Shown here: positions 8,979 through 16,451 of the stretch, piece after piece
How positions within the stretch are numbered: position 1 is the first letter of the stretch
How the letters are laid out: every line of letters begins with the position of its first letter
NCBI GenBank assembly: GCA_965116435.1
Contig: OZ220686.1
Location: forward strand, 1,426,001 to 1,490,000
From: VXPQ01 sp965116435
Lineage (GTDB): Bacteria; Bacteroidota; Rhodothermia; Rhodothermales; VXPQ01
DNA length: 64,000 nt
Direction: 5' to 3'
Notes under the pieces: model-generated
Told to the model about the DNA's origin: nothing
Databases searched by the model: none
The model's input: only the letters and a program-made list of their open reading frames with translations
Made by a program: the position numbers and the translations under genes

Positions 8979-9578
8979 TTATATTGTCGGGTAACGAATG
9001 GGATAGTAATTTCCTGACGCGGACACGATGGGTTTTTGGGAATCCACTTGCGCCAGATACTGCTCCTGCAAGACCCGGATATGATGCTGCGTGTGGCCAG
9101 CAATAATCCATGCCACGCTCCGCACGGTACATTCGAAGCCGCTGGCGTGACCGCGGCGATCCCATGCGTCGTCCGGGAGTCCCTTGAATAGCAATACGGT
9201 GGCGTAACGCACCGCATCCCATTCCTCGACCAGCGTCACAAGAGACCTCGTGTCCGCACCCGACGCCGCAGCGTACTCGTTCTCGTCGAACCCCGGATAA
9301 TGGGTTTCGTCGCCGCGGGCAAAGGCCATGGCCCGCGCCGCAAACATCCGCTCGCTGTCGGTCAGGTGCCCAACCAGTTCGCGCACGGACCACTTGTCCG
9401 GTGCGTAACGATACTCCTCCATCTCGGAAGGCACATCCGCCGCCATACGCAGAAACACGTACCGCTGATCCAGAAGCGTGTCTATGATGGGCCCCTCCGG
9501 GGCGGCGGCAACGTACGGTTGATAGAAATCGCCGTACTCATTGGGTTCGGGTTTGCGTTCCATAGGATTGACGTACAT
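8979..9578 (-). CDS. DinB-family (DinB_2) protein
   Basis: Four-helix-bundle DinB/YfiT-type metal-binding protein, about 199 residues from the ATG at 9578. It shows the family pattern of a first helix pair with KWSVRELVGHLTDSERMF and a last helix with IAGHTQHHIRVLQEQYL; the histidines in these two segments are the usual metal ligands. Relatives include thiol-dependent transferases (for example bacillithiol or mycothiol S-transferases), but the substrate cannot be read here. It starts 11 bp after the stop of the TOPRIM gene and is therefore probably the third gene of that operon. This neighbourhood is unusual for DinB and may be incidental. A longer frame to 9797 would overlap the TOPRIM gene and is not supported. 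Confidence 0.82.
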   Translation of the reverse strand: MYVNPMERKPEPNEYGDFYQPYVAAAPEGPIIDTLLDQRYVFLRMAADVPSEMEEYRYAPDKWSVRELVGHLTDSERMFAARAMAFARGDETHYPGFDENEYAAASGADTRSLVTLVEEWDAVRYATVLLFKGLPDDAWDRRGHASGFECTVRSVAWIIAGHTQHHIRVLQEQYLAQVDSQKPIVSASGNYYPIRYPTI

Positions 9579-9589
9579 AGGACAGGGAA

Positions 9590-10204
9590 TTACGTGATGC
9601 AAAGGGCCTGCATGAAATTTCGGATCGGGCGAAACGCCTCGTGATCCAGCTTCCAATACCCTTTCTGTGCTGCGACACCGACGGAAACGCTGGGTTCCGC
9701 CTGAGTTGCAACATATGCGCTTGCACGCGCCTTGTCCGGGCGGCGCACAGGCACGCCCGTCTCGGATTCCACGCACCGGAAAAATTCGTCGATGCAAGAA
9801 TCAATGGACGTACCCGCAAAAGATTGGTTCAAAATCGTTTCCAGCATGCCTGAACCTTTCTGGGGCAATATCAATACGCCCGTTCGGGGATGGCCTTCGG
9901 CGAAAAGGCTGCCTTTCGTCGGCGCCGGAAGGCCTGCATTCCGCAATGCCGACTGGACGCTTTGGAAGGCGCTTTCGGCAGATTCTTCGGCATCCCGAAC
10001 GATTCCGATACATTGAACCTTGCTGAAATTGGATATACCGGGAAAACTGCGCAGGAATTTCGGCAAATCAGAAACGCCGCCGTAGTTATGAATTTGCATT
10101 TCTGAAATCCCGATATGCTTACGGAATGCTTCAAAAAAATTTCGCCCATCGTTGCCCTCAACGAGAAGCTGGACGGGCGATGTTATTACGGTCTTGTCCT
10201 CCAC
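9590..10204 (-). CDS. DUF3226 TOPRIM-like protein paired with AAA ATPase
   Basis: 204-residue protein matching DUF3226, a TOPRIM-fold family related to OLD nucleases. The N-terminal acidic motif LLVEGNDGRNFF (E16, D19) and the second acidic motif CIGIVRDAEES (D71, E73) would bind the catalytic metal. The C-terminal block VGVAAQKGYWKLDHEAF is also characteristic of the family as I recall it. The start is GTG at 10204, with GGAGG about 11 bp upstream inside the end of the ATPase gene. Only 3 bp separate the two genes, so they are translationally linked. The ATPase + separate TOPRIM layout resembles class 2 OLD and PARIS-type defence pairs, in which the ATPase senses or holds the nuclease partner. 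Nuclease activity and a defence role are inferred. Confidence 0.8.
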   Translation of the reverse strand: MEDKTVITSPVQLLVEGNDGRNFFEAFRKHIGISEMQIHNYGGVSDLPKFLRSFPGISNFSKVQCIGIVRDAEESAESAFQSVQSALRNAGLPAPTKGSLFAEGHPRTGVLILPQKGSGMLETILNQSFAGTSIDSCIDEFFRCVESETGVPVRRPDKARASAYVATQAEPSVSVGVAAQKGYWKLDHEAFRPIRNFMQALCIT

Positions 10205-10207
10205 GGC

Positions 10208-11239
10208 TCAACGCACCTCCATGCCGTATTCGATGACGCCATCAATTTGGGAGCGATCCAACGTTACGCACCGGGTTTCGTCCCCGTCGATCTCCAGCCG
10301 ATGAATCGAAAGGTCATCGCCTTCCACAGCGGAAGCCGCTGCACGCAAGCACTCGTAGCTATGGGTTGTGGCGAATACTTGCGTACCCAGGTCTCTGGAC
10401 ATATCGTCTATCACGCGCCAAACGTCGGCAAGCACGGCATGGTGTATGCCGGATTCGATTTCGTCCACAAGCAAGACACCGCCTTCAGTCATAGCCATAG
10501 TCAATGCAAGGCTTACTATGCGTACCATGCCGCCTCCCATAGCCGATAGTGGGACAAGTTCCGACAGGCCAATGTCCCCCCATATCATTGGCGCACCGCT
10601 CACCGAATTCTCTTCGATATCCTGGAGTCGAGGCTCAATCGCCTGCAAGGCTCTAAGCACCAAATCGCTACGCTTGCGTTGTCGCAATCCACCCAAAAGC
10701 CCAGCGGCTTCGTTTCCGGTAATACTCGAATGAGGCAACAGAATCCTTGCATCGAATGGACTTTCTGTGTCCCTTGCCATATTCTCCGGCGCAAAAGCGA
10801 TACCCATACCTTCCGGGCGATAAAAAGTCCTCCCGGCTTGCTCGTCACCGCGCAAAAAATCGGAAAACAGGTACGGATTTCGCAAAATGCCTTCCTGACG
10901 CAATGCCTCATCTTTGTCCTGCAGGGATATCCTCACCGATATAGCGCCGGCGGCAGAATGTTCGGCCTTGATTTCAATCAAGGCGCCAGTATCCAAGGCC
11001 GAAAACATCGGCGTCCACAGGATTTTCCGAACCGTCACATTCTGCTGCGTATGCTCGGCAAGGTCGTGCCCTATACTCACCCCGGAAAGATTCCCACCGC
11101 TGGACAAGAGGAAAATAGCCTCCAGCAAACTGGTCTTACCGGCATTGTTGCTGCCCGTAATCACATTGATACGGGTCGCGCGCGGCACTTCCAGTTCGCG
11201 AAACCGGCGGAAATTGGTGATATGAATCCGTTCCAGCAT
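10208..11239 (-). CDS. AAA15/OLD-like ATPase, partner of the DUF3226 protein
   Basis: 343-residue RecF/SMC-like ABC-type ATPase of the AAA_15/AAA_21 group found in OLD-family and PARIS-like systems. It has Walker A GSNNAGKTSL (residues 29-38), a degenerate signature near SAMGGGMVRIVSLAL, Walker B GVLLVDEIESGIHH, and the switch histidine in FATTHSYECL. It is the first gene of an apparent operon ATPase > TOPRIM > DinB. The ATG at 11239 has AAAGG just upstream. The promoter region coincides with a block of 42-bp tandem repeats (11327-11590). GC content looks lower than in flanking metabolic genes, which would fit horizontal transfer. Defence function is an inference from architecture. Confidence 0.82.
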   Translation of the reverse strand: MLERIHITNFRRFRELEVPRATRINVITGSNNAGKTSLLEAIFLLSSGGNLSGVSIGHDLAEHTQQNVTVRKILWTPMFSALDTGALIEIKAEHSAAGAISVRISLQDKDEALRQEGILRNPYLFSDFLRGDEQAGRTFYRPEGMGIAFAPENMARDTESPFDARILLPHSSITGNEAAGLLGGLRQRKRSDLVLRALQAIEPRLQDIEENSVSGAPMIWGDIGLSELVPLSAMGGGMVRIVSLALTMAMTEGGVLLVDEIESGIHHAVLADVWRVIDDMSRDLGTQVFATTHSYECLRAAASAVEGDDLSIHRLEIDGDETRCVTLDRSQIDGVIEYGMEVR

Positions 11240-11326
11240 GCCTTTCCCAAGTGTACGTGGCTACGAGCGCAAAAAATGCAAAATAATGACAAGAAACATC
11301 CCTATCCAGAATACGCCGCCGCCAAA

Positions 11327-11590
11327 CGCCTGTCAAGCGGGAAAATGCCCGGCAGGCTCCGCTCGCTACCACACATCGCCCGGCAAACTCCACTGCCACA
11401 CCTCCCCCGGCGCGTACAAACCCGGTGGACTCCACTACCACACCCCTCCCGGCGCGTACAAACCCGACAAACTCCACTGCCACACCTCCTCCGGCACGTA
11501 CAAACCCGGCGGACTCCACCGCCAGGCGCCTGTCAAGCGGGGAAATGCCCAACAAACCCCGCTACCACACCTCGCCCGGGGCGTACAAGT
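11327..11590. repeat. 42-bp tandem repeats derived from the 3' end of ppk2
   Basis: Three head-to-tail 42-bp units at 11396-11437, 11438-11479 and 11480-11521 each start CCACACC, contain CGGC(G/A)CGTACAAACCCG and end in CTCCAC. A shorter unit lies at 11369-11395. The first 25 bp of the unit match 11565-11589, the last codons and stop of ppk2 on the minus strand (YAPGEVW). A second element, CGCCTGTCAAGCGGG(G/A)AAATGCCC, occurs once on each side (11327 and 11527), so the whole block looks like a nested duplication of the gene end. It fills the space between ppk2 and the ATPase start and so doubles as the ATPase promoter region. Confidence 0.8.
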
Positions 11591-12473
11591 CCTGTGCGCG
11601 TCCGATCAGTTTTTTGTTGGGCTTTTTTACCCGTTTTTCGTCGCCCTCGCGGTAAGGCAGGTGCGCCAGCACGTAGCGCATGCAATTGAGCCGCGCCCGC
11701 TTCTTGTCGTCCGACTTGATCACGACCCAGGGAGCCGTTTTCGTATCCGTGGCGGCGAACATGATCTTCTTCGCCTCCGTGTAATCGTCCCACAGGGAAA
11801 GCGACTGGATGTCCACATCGCTGATTTTCCACTGCTTGAGCGGGTTCCGGGCCCGCGACAGGAACCGCCGCAACTGCTCCTCGCGACTCACCGAAAACCA
11901 GAATTTGAACAGGTAAACTCCGTCATTGACCAGCAACTCCTCGAACGTCGCCGCATCTCGCAAAAATCGAAGCCGCTCGGCGGGCGTACAGAACCCCATG
12001 ACCGGCTCGACCACGGCCCGGTTGTACCAGGAACGATCGAAGAACACGACCTCTCCCCGTGCGGGCAAGCACCGCACATAGCGTTGAAAATACCACTGCC
12101 CGCGCTCCCGTTCGGACGGAGCCGGCAGCGCCACCACCAGCGCGCTGCGAGGGTTCAGATGCTCCATGAATCGCTTGATCGTTCCGCCCTTCCCGGCGGC
12201 GTCCCGCCCTTCGAAAAGCAGCACCACCCGCTGACCCGTCTCGTTCACCCACCGCTGCATCCGCAACAATTCGACCTGCAAGTTCGCCTTCTGGCGCTCG
12301 TACTCGGCGCGCCCGAGCTTCGTGTTGTAGGGGTACGAGGCGCTGATAATATCTCTCTTGCCTGCCTCTTCGACCTTTCTGAGCAACTCGGACGGCACCT
12401 TGGTAATCGGCAGCAGAACCTCCAGGTCGTTGCGTTCGGGGACAGGTTCGGGCACGGGGGCGGAAACAGTCAT
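11562..12473 (-). CDS. ppk2: Polyphosphate kinase 2 (PPK2 family)
   Basis: Transfers phosphate between polyphosphate and nucleoside (di)phosphates in the cytoplasm. The 303-residue single-domain length and motifs fit class I PPK2: Walker A FEGRDAAGKGGTIKRF, the lid region around LPAPSERERGQWYFQRY, Walker B FFDRSWYNRAVVEPVMGF, and FWFSVSREEQLRRF followed by KQWKISDVD. The start is taken at the ATG at 12473 (MTVSAPVPEP); the frame is open further upstream but without family similarity. The 3' end is duplicated in the adjacent 42-bp repeats. It is transcribed divergently from the GH10 xylanase across a gap with 61/62-bp repeats. Confidence 0.93.
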   Translation of the reverse strand: MTVSAPVPEPVPERNDLEVLLPITKVPSELLRKVEEAGKRDIISASYPYNTKLGRAEYERQKANLQVELLRMQRWVNETGQRVVLLFEGRDAAGKGGTIKRFMEHLNPRSALVVALPAPSERERGQWYFQRYVRCLPARGEVVFFDRSWYNRAVVEPVMGFCTPAERLRFLRDAATFEELLVNDGVYLFKFWFSVSREEQLRRFLSRARNPLKQWKISDVDIQSLSLWDDYTEAKKIMFAATDTKTAPWVVIKSDDKKRARLNCMRYVLAHLPYREGDEKRVKKPNKKLIGRAQDLYAPGEVW

Positions 12474-12580
12474 GGAAAAAACCTTGCTTGTGGCGGAATC
12501 GTCGGAATCGCACAGGATTCCCTCATGAATATAGGATACGCGAATCAAAACCGCTTCCTCCGACCACGCCACATCCGCAC

Positions 12581-12742
12581 ACCGAAACGAAAACAACCCG
12601 CAAACAACAGGAAAGCCCTACCCTACCCGCCACATCCACGCACCGGAACACAAACAACCCGCAAACAACAGGAAAAGCCCTACCCTACCCGGCGCGCCCG
12701 CGCACCGGAACGAAAACAACCCGCAAACGATAGAAAAATTCT
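12581..12742. repeat. 61/62-bp tandem repeat in the ppk2-xylanase divergent gap
   Basis: Two full copies start at 12581 and 12642, and a partial third at 12704. Each begins ACCG(A/G)AAC-AAACAACCCG and continues CAAACAACAGG(A)AAAGCCCTACCCTACCCG. The last copy decays into GATAGAAAAATTCT. The block lies in the 314-bp gap between ppk2 and the GH10 gene and presumably overlaps both promoters. No gene is seen in the rest of 12474-12787. Confidence 0.8.
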
Positions 12743-12787
12743 AAAACCCTGACGGGCCCATCCCCATCCCCTCGCCCCCCCAATCCC

Positions 12788-13876
12788 ATGCGCTCCTTCC
12801 CGTTCCTCTCAGGCATCCTCGTGTGTCTCCTCTCATTCCCTGTAACGGGATGCAGCCAGGACTCCGGCATGGACGAAATGACGACGACGAACCCGGACCG
12901 CGATTACCCGGCGCTCAAGACCCTCGCCGCGCACCCGGTTGGCGTAGCGATCCAGGCAAGGCACTTGTCCGAGTCGGGGCGCACCGACGTCATCAAAAAG
13001 GTCTTCAACAGCATCACGGCGGAATGGGAAATGAAAATGAATCCCATTTCCACCGGGCCGGGCGCGTACAACTGGACCGGCGCCGATGCACTGGTGGATT
13101 TCGCCGAGGAAAACGGCATGCAAGTCCACGGACATACGCTCGTGTGGCATCAAACGACGCCCGCCTGGCTGGAAAACTTCCAGGGAGACGACGAGGCCTT
13201 CGAACAAGCCGTCAAGGAATACATTACGACGGTCATACAGCGCTACAAGGGGCGCGTCGTAAGCTGGGATGTGATCAACGAAGCGTTCAACGATGCGCAG
13301 GGGCTGCTACGCAACAGCGTGTTCCGGCGGCGGATGGGCGACGACTACATTGCCCGCCTGTTTCAGTATGCCCGCGAAGCCGACCCGGACCTGCTCCTTT
13401 TCTACAACGATTACGGCCTCACCTGGAGCCAGCCCAAGCGCCGCGCCGTACTGAACATGCTGGACGATTTTCAGGACCGCGGCATTCCCATCGACGGCGT
13501 AGGGTTGCAGATGCACATGGCCTGGGACAGCCCGCCGCTCGAAGACATTACGACCACCATAAACGAAGTGGCGAAGCGCGGCCTGAAAGTGCACCTCTCC
13601 GAACTGGACGTCCGCATCAACACGGACGAAACCCTCGAAGCCTGGAGCGAAGAGCGGGGCGACATCCAGAAACAGCGCGTCAAGGAGGTCGTGGCCGCCT
13701 TCAACCAGATTCCCGAGGAACAGCGCTTCGCCATCACGCTGTGGGGCCTGCGGGACCCGGACACCTGGCTCATCGATTTCTATGACCGGCCGGAATGGCC
13801 GCTCCTGTTCGACGCACGCTTACTCCCCAAGCCCGCCTACTACGGATTCGTCGAGGCGTTGCAGGAGGCGCAGTAA
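12788..13876 (+). CDS. GH10 endo-1,4-beta-xylanase, lipoprotein
   Basis: Cleaves beta-1,4-xylan chains with retention of configuration. The 362-residue protein starts with a lipoprotein signal whose lipobox ends FPVTGC (C22), so it is probably anchored to a membrane surface. The GH10 barrel shows HGHTLVWH (about 114-121), the acid/base glutamate in WDVINEAF (E165), YNDYG, and the nucleophile in HLSELDVRI (E272), with WGLRDPDTW near the end. It lacks carbohydrate-binding and sorting domains, unlike the GH5 protein nearby. It converges on a T9SS protein, and a hairpin spans its stop codon. GH10 identity is firm; xylan as the substrate follows from the family. Confidence 0.95.
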   Translation: MRSFPFLSGILVCLLSFPVTGCSQDSGMDEMTTTNPDRDYPALKTLAAHPVGVAIQARHLSESGRTDVIKKVFNSITAEWEMKMNPISTGPGAYNWTGADALVDFAEENGMQVHGHTLVWHQTTPAWLENFQGDDEAFEQAVKEYITTVIQRYKGRVVSWDVINEAFNDAQGLLRNSVFRRRMGDDYIARLFQYAREADPDLLLFYNDYGLTWSQPKRRAVLNMLDDFQDRGIPIDGVGLQMHMAWDSPPLEDITTTINEVAKRGLKVHLSELDVRINTDETLEAWSEERGDIQKQRVKEVVAAFNQIPEEQRFAITLWGLRDPDTWLIDFYDRPEWPLLFDARLLPKPAYYGFVEALQEAQ

Positions 13877-13894
13877 CAAGCCCGCGCCTCCTGC
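13861..13894. terminator. Hairpin spanning the xylanase stop codon
   Basis: GCAGGAGGCGC (13861-13871) and GCGCCTCCTGC (13884-13894) form a perfect 11-bp stem with a 12-base loop. The stop codon of the xylanase is inside it. It lies between convergent genes, so it may terminate in both directions. There is only a short T-run downstream, so termination is inferred. Confidence 0.6.
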
Positions 13895-13910
13895 TCCAAA
13901 CGCCTTTTCG

Positions 13911-16193
13911 CTATTTCACCAGCATCATGCGGCGGGTCTGCGCAAAGGATGCCCCCGCCTCCAGGCGATACAAGTACAACCCGGACGTCAGCCAGGCGGC
14001 GTCGAACTGCACGGCATGCTCGCCCGCGCCCATCAACGCATCCTCAAGAAGCGTAGCCACCTCCCGGCCCAGCACATCGAATACGCGTAGCGTCACCTGT
14101 TCGGCCTGCGGCAGCTGGAAACGAATGGTCGTAGCCGGATTGAACGGATTCGGGTAGTTCTGATCCAGCGCAAACGCCTCCGGCAATTCCGAATCGCCTT
14201 CCGCCGAAACGACTGGGGGATATCCCATGGCCACGGCTTGCCACTGGCTCGGCGTATTCCACCAATTATTGTCCACCGTGGGATCCAGGCTCCAGGTGAT
14301 CTGGTGGACGCGCGGCGGATCGTTTCCTTCCCCGTCGGCGTCATTCAAGGTAATGGTAAAGGGCATGTAGCGAACCGGATCGTCCATGCCGGGGAAATTC
14401 GGGTCGGCGTCGCCCGGCGCCTTCATGGTCGCGGCAAGGAATTGCGCCAGTACCTTGTACCCGTTCGTCATGGACTGGTACGCCGCGCCGCCGGCGCCCG
14501 GAAAGTCTTCGCCGCGAAACACGAAGGTTCTCGCTTCTGCATCGCTTGGGGAGCCGTGCGGGGATATGCGAAGCTGGTAATCAGGATTTTCCCCGCGTTC
14601 CATGTCGCTGTGCGGGGAACCGCCCAGCAACGTGCCCCCGGCGTCGATCACGTCATAGTTTCCCCATCCTAATTCAATGGAATCGTACTGCCAGGCGATA
14701 GATTGCGCCTGTTCCTTCGTCGCGTAGTCCGCCACATCGTCGGCGACTTCGGCATAGACCCATATAGTCGGTTCGAGCTGCTCGGACGCATCCCCCTCGT
14801 AGTACGCTACCCATACTTTTGCAGAAAGGTCTTCGTTGTTGTCGGGCAGCGTAACGCCATTTTCGGAAAGTTGCGAATGCATGTCGTCGACCACAAACGG
14901 CTCAGATCCCTCAGGAAAGGGTGCGTTCGACGCCATCCCGGTATTGATCAAGTCAAACAATTGCCCATCCTGCTCGGCCGTCAACGGCAATATCCACGGC
15001 GACGAGGTGATATCCGGGTTCGCAATTTCTACGGCGCTGTTCGACACATCCGGGTTCTCCACTCCGAATGCACTCAGACTCGTAACCGCATAGTAGAAGG
15101 TCACGGCGGAAGAGGGTAACTCCACCCGGTGCCGCACCTCGAACGCGTCCGCTTCAGAGGACAGATTCCCTATATGCAATACGCCCTCAGCGCTCACGTC
15201 CGTGATTGGTTTTTCGCTGGCGTATACGTTGTATCCCCCGAAATCGGGATTGTGGGTCCAGGAAATCACATTGACGGGACCGTCTGCGGTCACCATCACG
15301 CCGGTCATGGCCGCAGGCTTGCCCGCGGCGCCCGACAGATCATAGTCCGCTGGGCCTATGAACACATCGTCCAGGTGGACCGGGGCGCCGTCGTCCCCGG
15401 CGGTTGCCCAATCCCAGAACACCCCGAGGGCGCGCACATTGTCCCATTCGAATTCTTTCCACAATTCGGGATGTTCAGCCGTATTCGGACCCATCAGGTC
15501 AATCGCTACATTCATGGTTTCCTGGGTCCAGGCGCCGCCGTACACCCAGTTCGTATCCAGACCCGAAATGGATTTGTCTTGCTTGCCGTCTTCGAGTTCC
15601 TTCCAGGTCGCAGGCGGAAGCGTCAGCGACACCTCATGCCATTCCCCGTCGCGCATTTCGGTCGGCACGGTCCAGCGCAAGCGGAAGGGAAGGTCCGCAG
15701 TCATAAGGTCCATGGGATCCGTCGGAGGCGCTCCGAAGTCCTCGAACATAAGGGCCAGATTGGCTTCCACTCCGCCGGACGCCTCGTTGGCCGGATCCAC
15801 CAGAATGCGGAAAGAGAGCACGTTTCCGGCGTCCCGATTCGCCGACATATCGACCGGCGCGCCCTTCGGGGGGGTAGCGTCATGGTTGTGGAAACGAAAC
15901 GCATGGTATCCCCAATCGGCGTCATCGAATCGTATCGCCTTGTTGGTAGCGTCTTTCGGGTCGTCAACCACCTCACCCTGCGCCGCGGGAAGGGTTACGT
16001 TCACCCCGTCCACGAAAAAGACGTATGCGTCGCCCAGCGCCGGAGCCTGCGCCTCGGCGGTATGGGCAATGACCCCCGATAAAAGCAGGGTTGTGGCCGC
16101 GACGGCGACGCACTGGGCCAAAAAGCGGCGCGGAGCGCGGCAGAAAGCGTTCCCGCGGCGATGGGTGGTATGGTAGCGTTTTGCAAAAGGCAT
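13911..16193 (-). CDS. T9SS-exported CBM9-like carbohydrate-binding protein (paralogue A)
   Basis: 760-residue exported protein. The ATG at 16193 has AGAGG about 6 bp upstream, and a long signal peptide ends near AHTAEAQA. Residues about 50-280 form a beta-rich domain beginning ALGDAYVFFVDGVNV. A fibronectin-like stretch follows (VISWTHNPDFGGYNVYAS). Then comes a CBM9-like/DOMON-type domain (about 420-650) with LPDNNEDLSAKVWVAYY, VYAEVADDV and DSIELGWGNYDV. The C-terminus is a canonical T9SS type A sorting domain with QNYPNPFNPATTIRF and LYLYRLEAG. It should therefore be secreted across the outer membrane and bind a polysaccharide; no catalytic domain is recognised. It is collinear throughout with the protein at 32267-34516. 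Confidence 0.82.
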   Translation of the reverse strand: MPFAKRYHTTHRRGNAFCRAPRRFLAQCVAVAATTLLLSGVIAHTAEAQAPALGDAYVFFVDGVNVTLPAAQGEVVDDPKDATNKAIRFDDADWGYHAFRFHNHDATPPKGAPVDMSANRDAGNVLSFRILVDPANEASGGVEANLALMFEDFGAPPTDPMDLMTADLPFRLRWTVPTEMRDGEWHEVSLTLPPATWKELEDGKQDKSISGLDTNWVYGGAWTQETMNVAIDLMGPNTAEHPELWKEFEWDNVRALGVFWDWATAGDDGAPVHLDDVFIGPADYDLSGAAGKPAAMTGVMVTADGPVNVISWTHNPDFGGYNVYASEKPITDVSAEGVLHIGNLSSEADAFEVRHRVELPSSAVTFYYAVTSLSAFGVENPDVSNSAVEIANPDITSSPWILPLTAEQDGQLFDLINTGMASNAPFPEGSEPFVVDDMHSQLSENGVTLPDNNEDLSAKVWVAYYEGDASEQLEPTIWVYAEVADDVADYATKEQAQSIAWQYDSIELGWGNYDVIDAGGTLLGGSPHSDMERGENPDYQLRISPHGSPSDAEARTFVFRGEDFPGAGGAAYQSMTNGYKVLAQFLAATMKAPGDADPNFPGMDDPVRYMPFTITLNDADGEGNDPPRVHQITWSLDPTVDNNWWNTPSQWQAVAMGYPPVVSAEGDSELPEAFALDQNYPNPFNPATTIRFQLPQAEQVTLRVFDVLGREVATLLEDALMGAGEHAVQFDAAWLTSGLYLYRLEAGASFAQTRRMMLVK

Positions 16194-16287
16194 AGGGACC
16201 TCTTAAGGGTCATGTTGAAGATGAAGTGCTTACGACAAGGTTAATTACGTTAAATTTTTATATTATGCAAGAAGAATTTTAAGAAAC

Positions 16288-16323
16288 GGCAAAAAAATCT
16301 GCGCTCCCGCAGAAATTTTTGCC
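16288..16323. other. A/T-flanked hairpin in a divergent promoter region
   Basis: GGCAAAAAAATCTGCG and CGCAGAAATTTTTGCC pair over 16 positions with two mismatches around a CTCC loop. An A-run on one arm and a T-run on the other make it look like a bidirectional intrinsic terminator. Yet it sits between divergent genes (starts at 16193 and 16452), so a 5' leader structure or attenuator is possible. The A/T-rich part at 16241-16290 probably holds promoter elements. Confidence 0.5.
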
Positions 16324-16451
16324 CCTCCCCTCGACCAGAAGGGCCCTTATCGGCTATTTGTCCCTTGTCGTCTATTTGTGAAAGCGCGGCCACGACGGCC
16401 GCCCTGTCCATGCACGCTCCGGCGTCCGCGCCGCCATCCCCTGCTGCAACC

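Noticed and set aside
11238..12752. Plus-strand frame encoding a repeat-rich protein over the 42-bp repeats
   Set aside because: Most of it is antisense to ppk2, whose motifs are unambiguous. The repetitive peptide is simply the translation of the DNA repeat.
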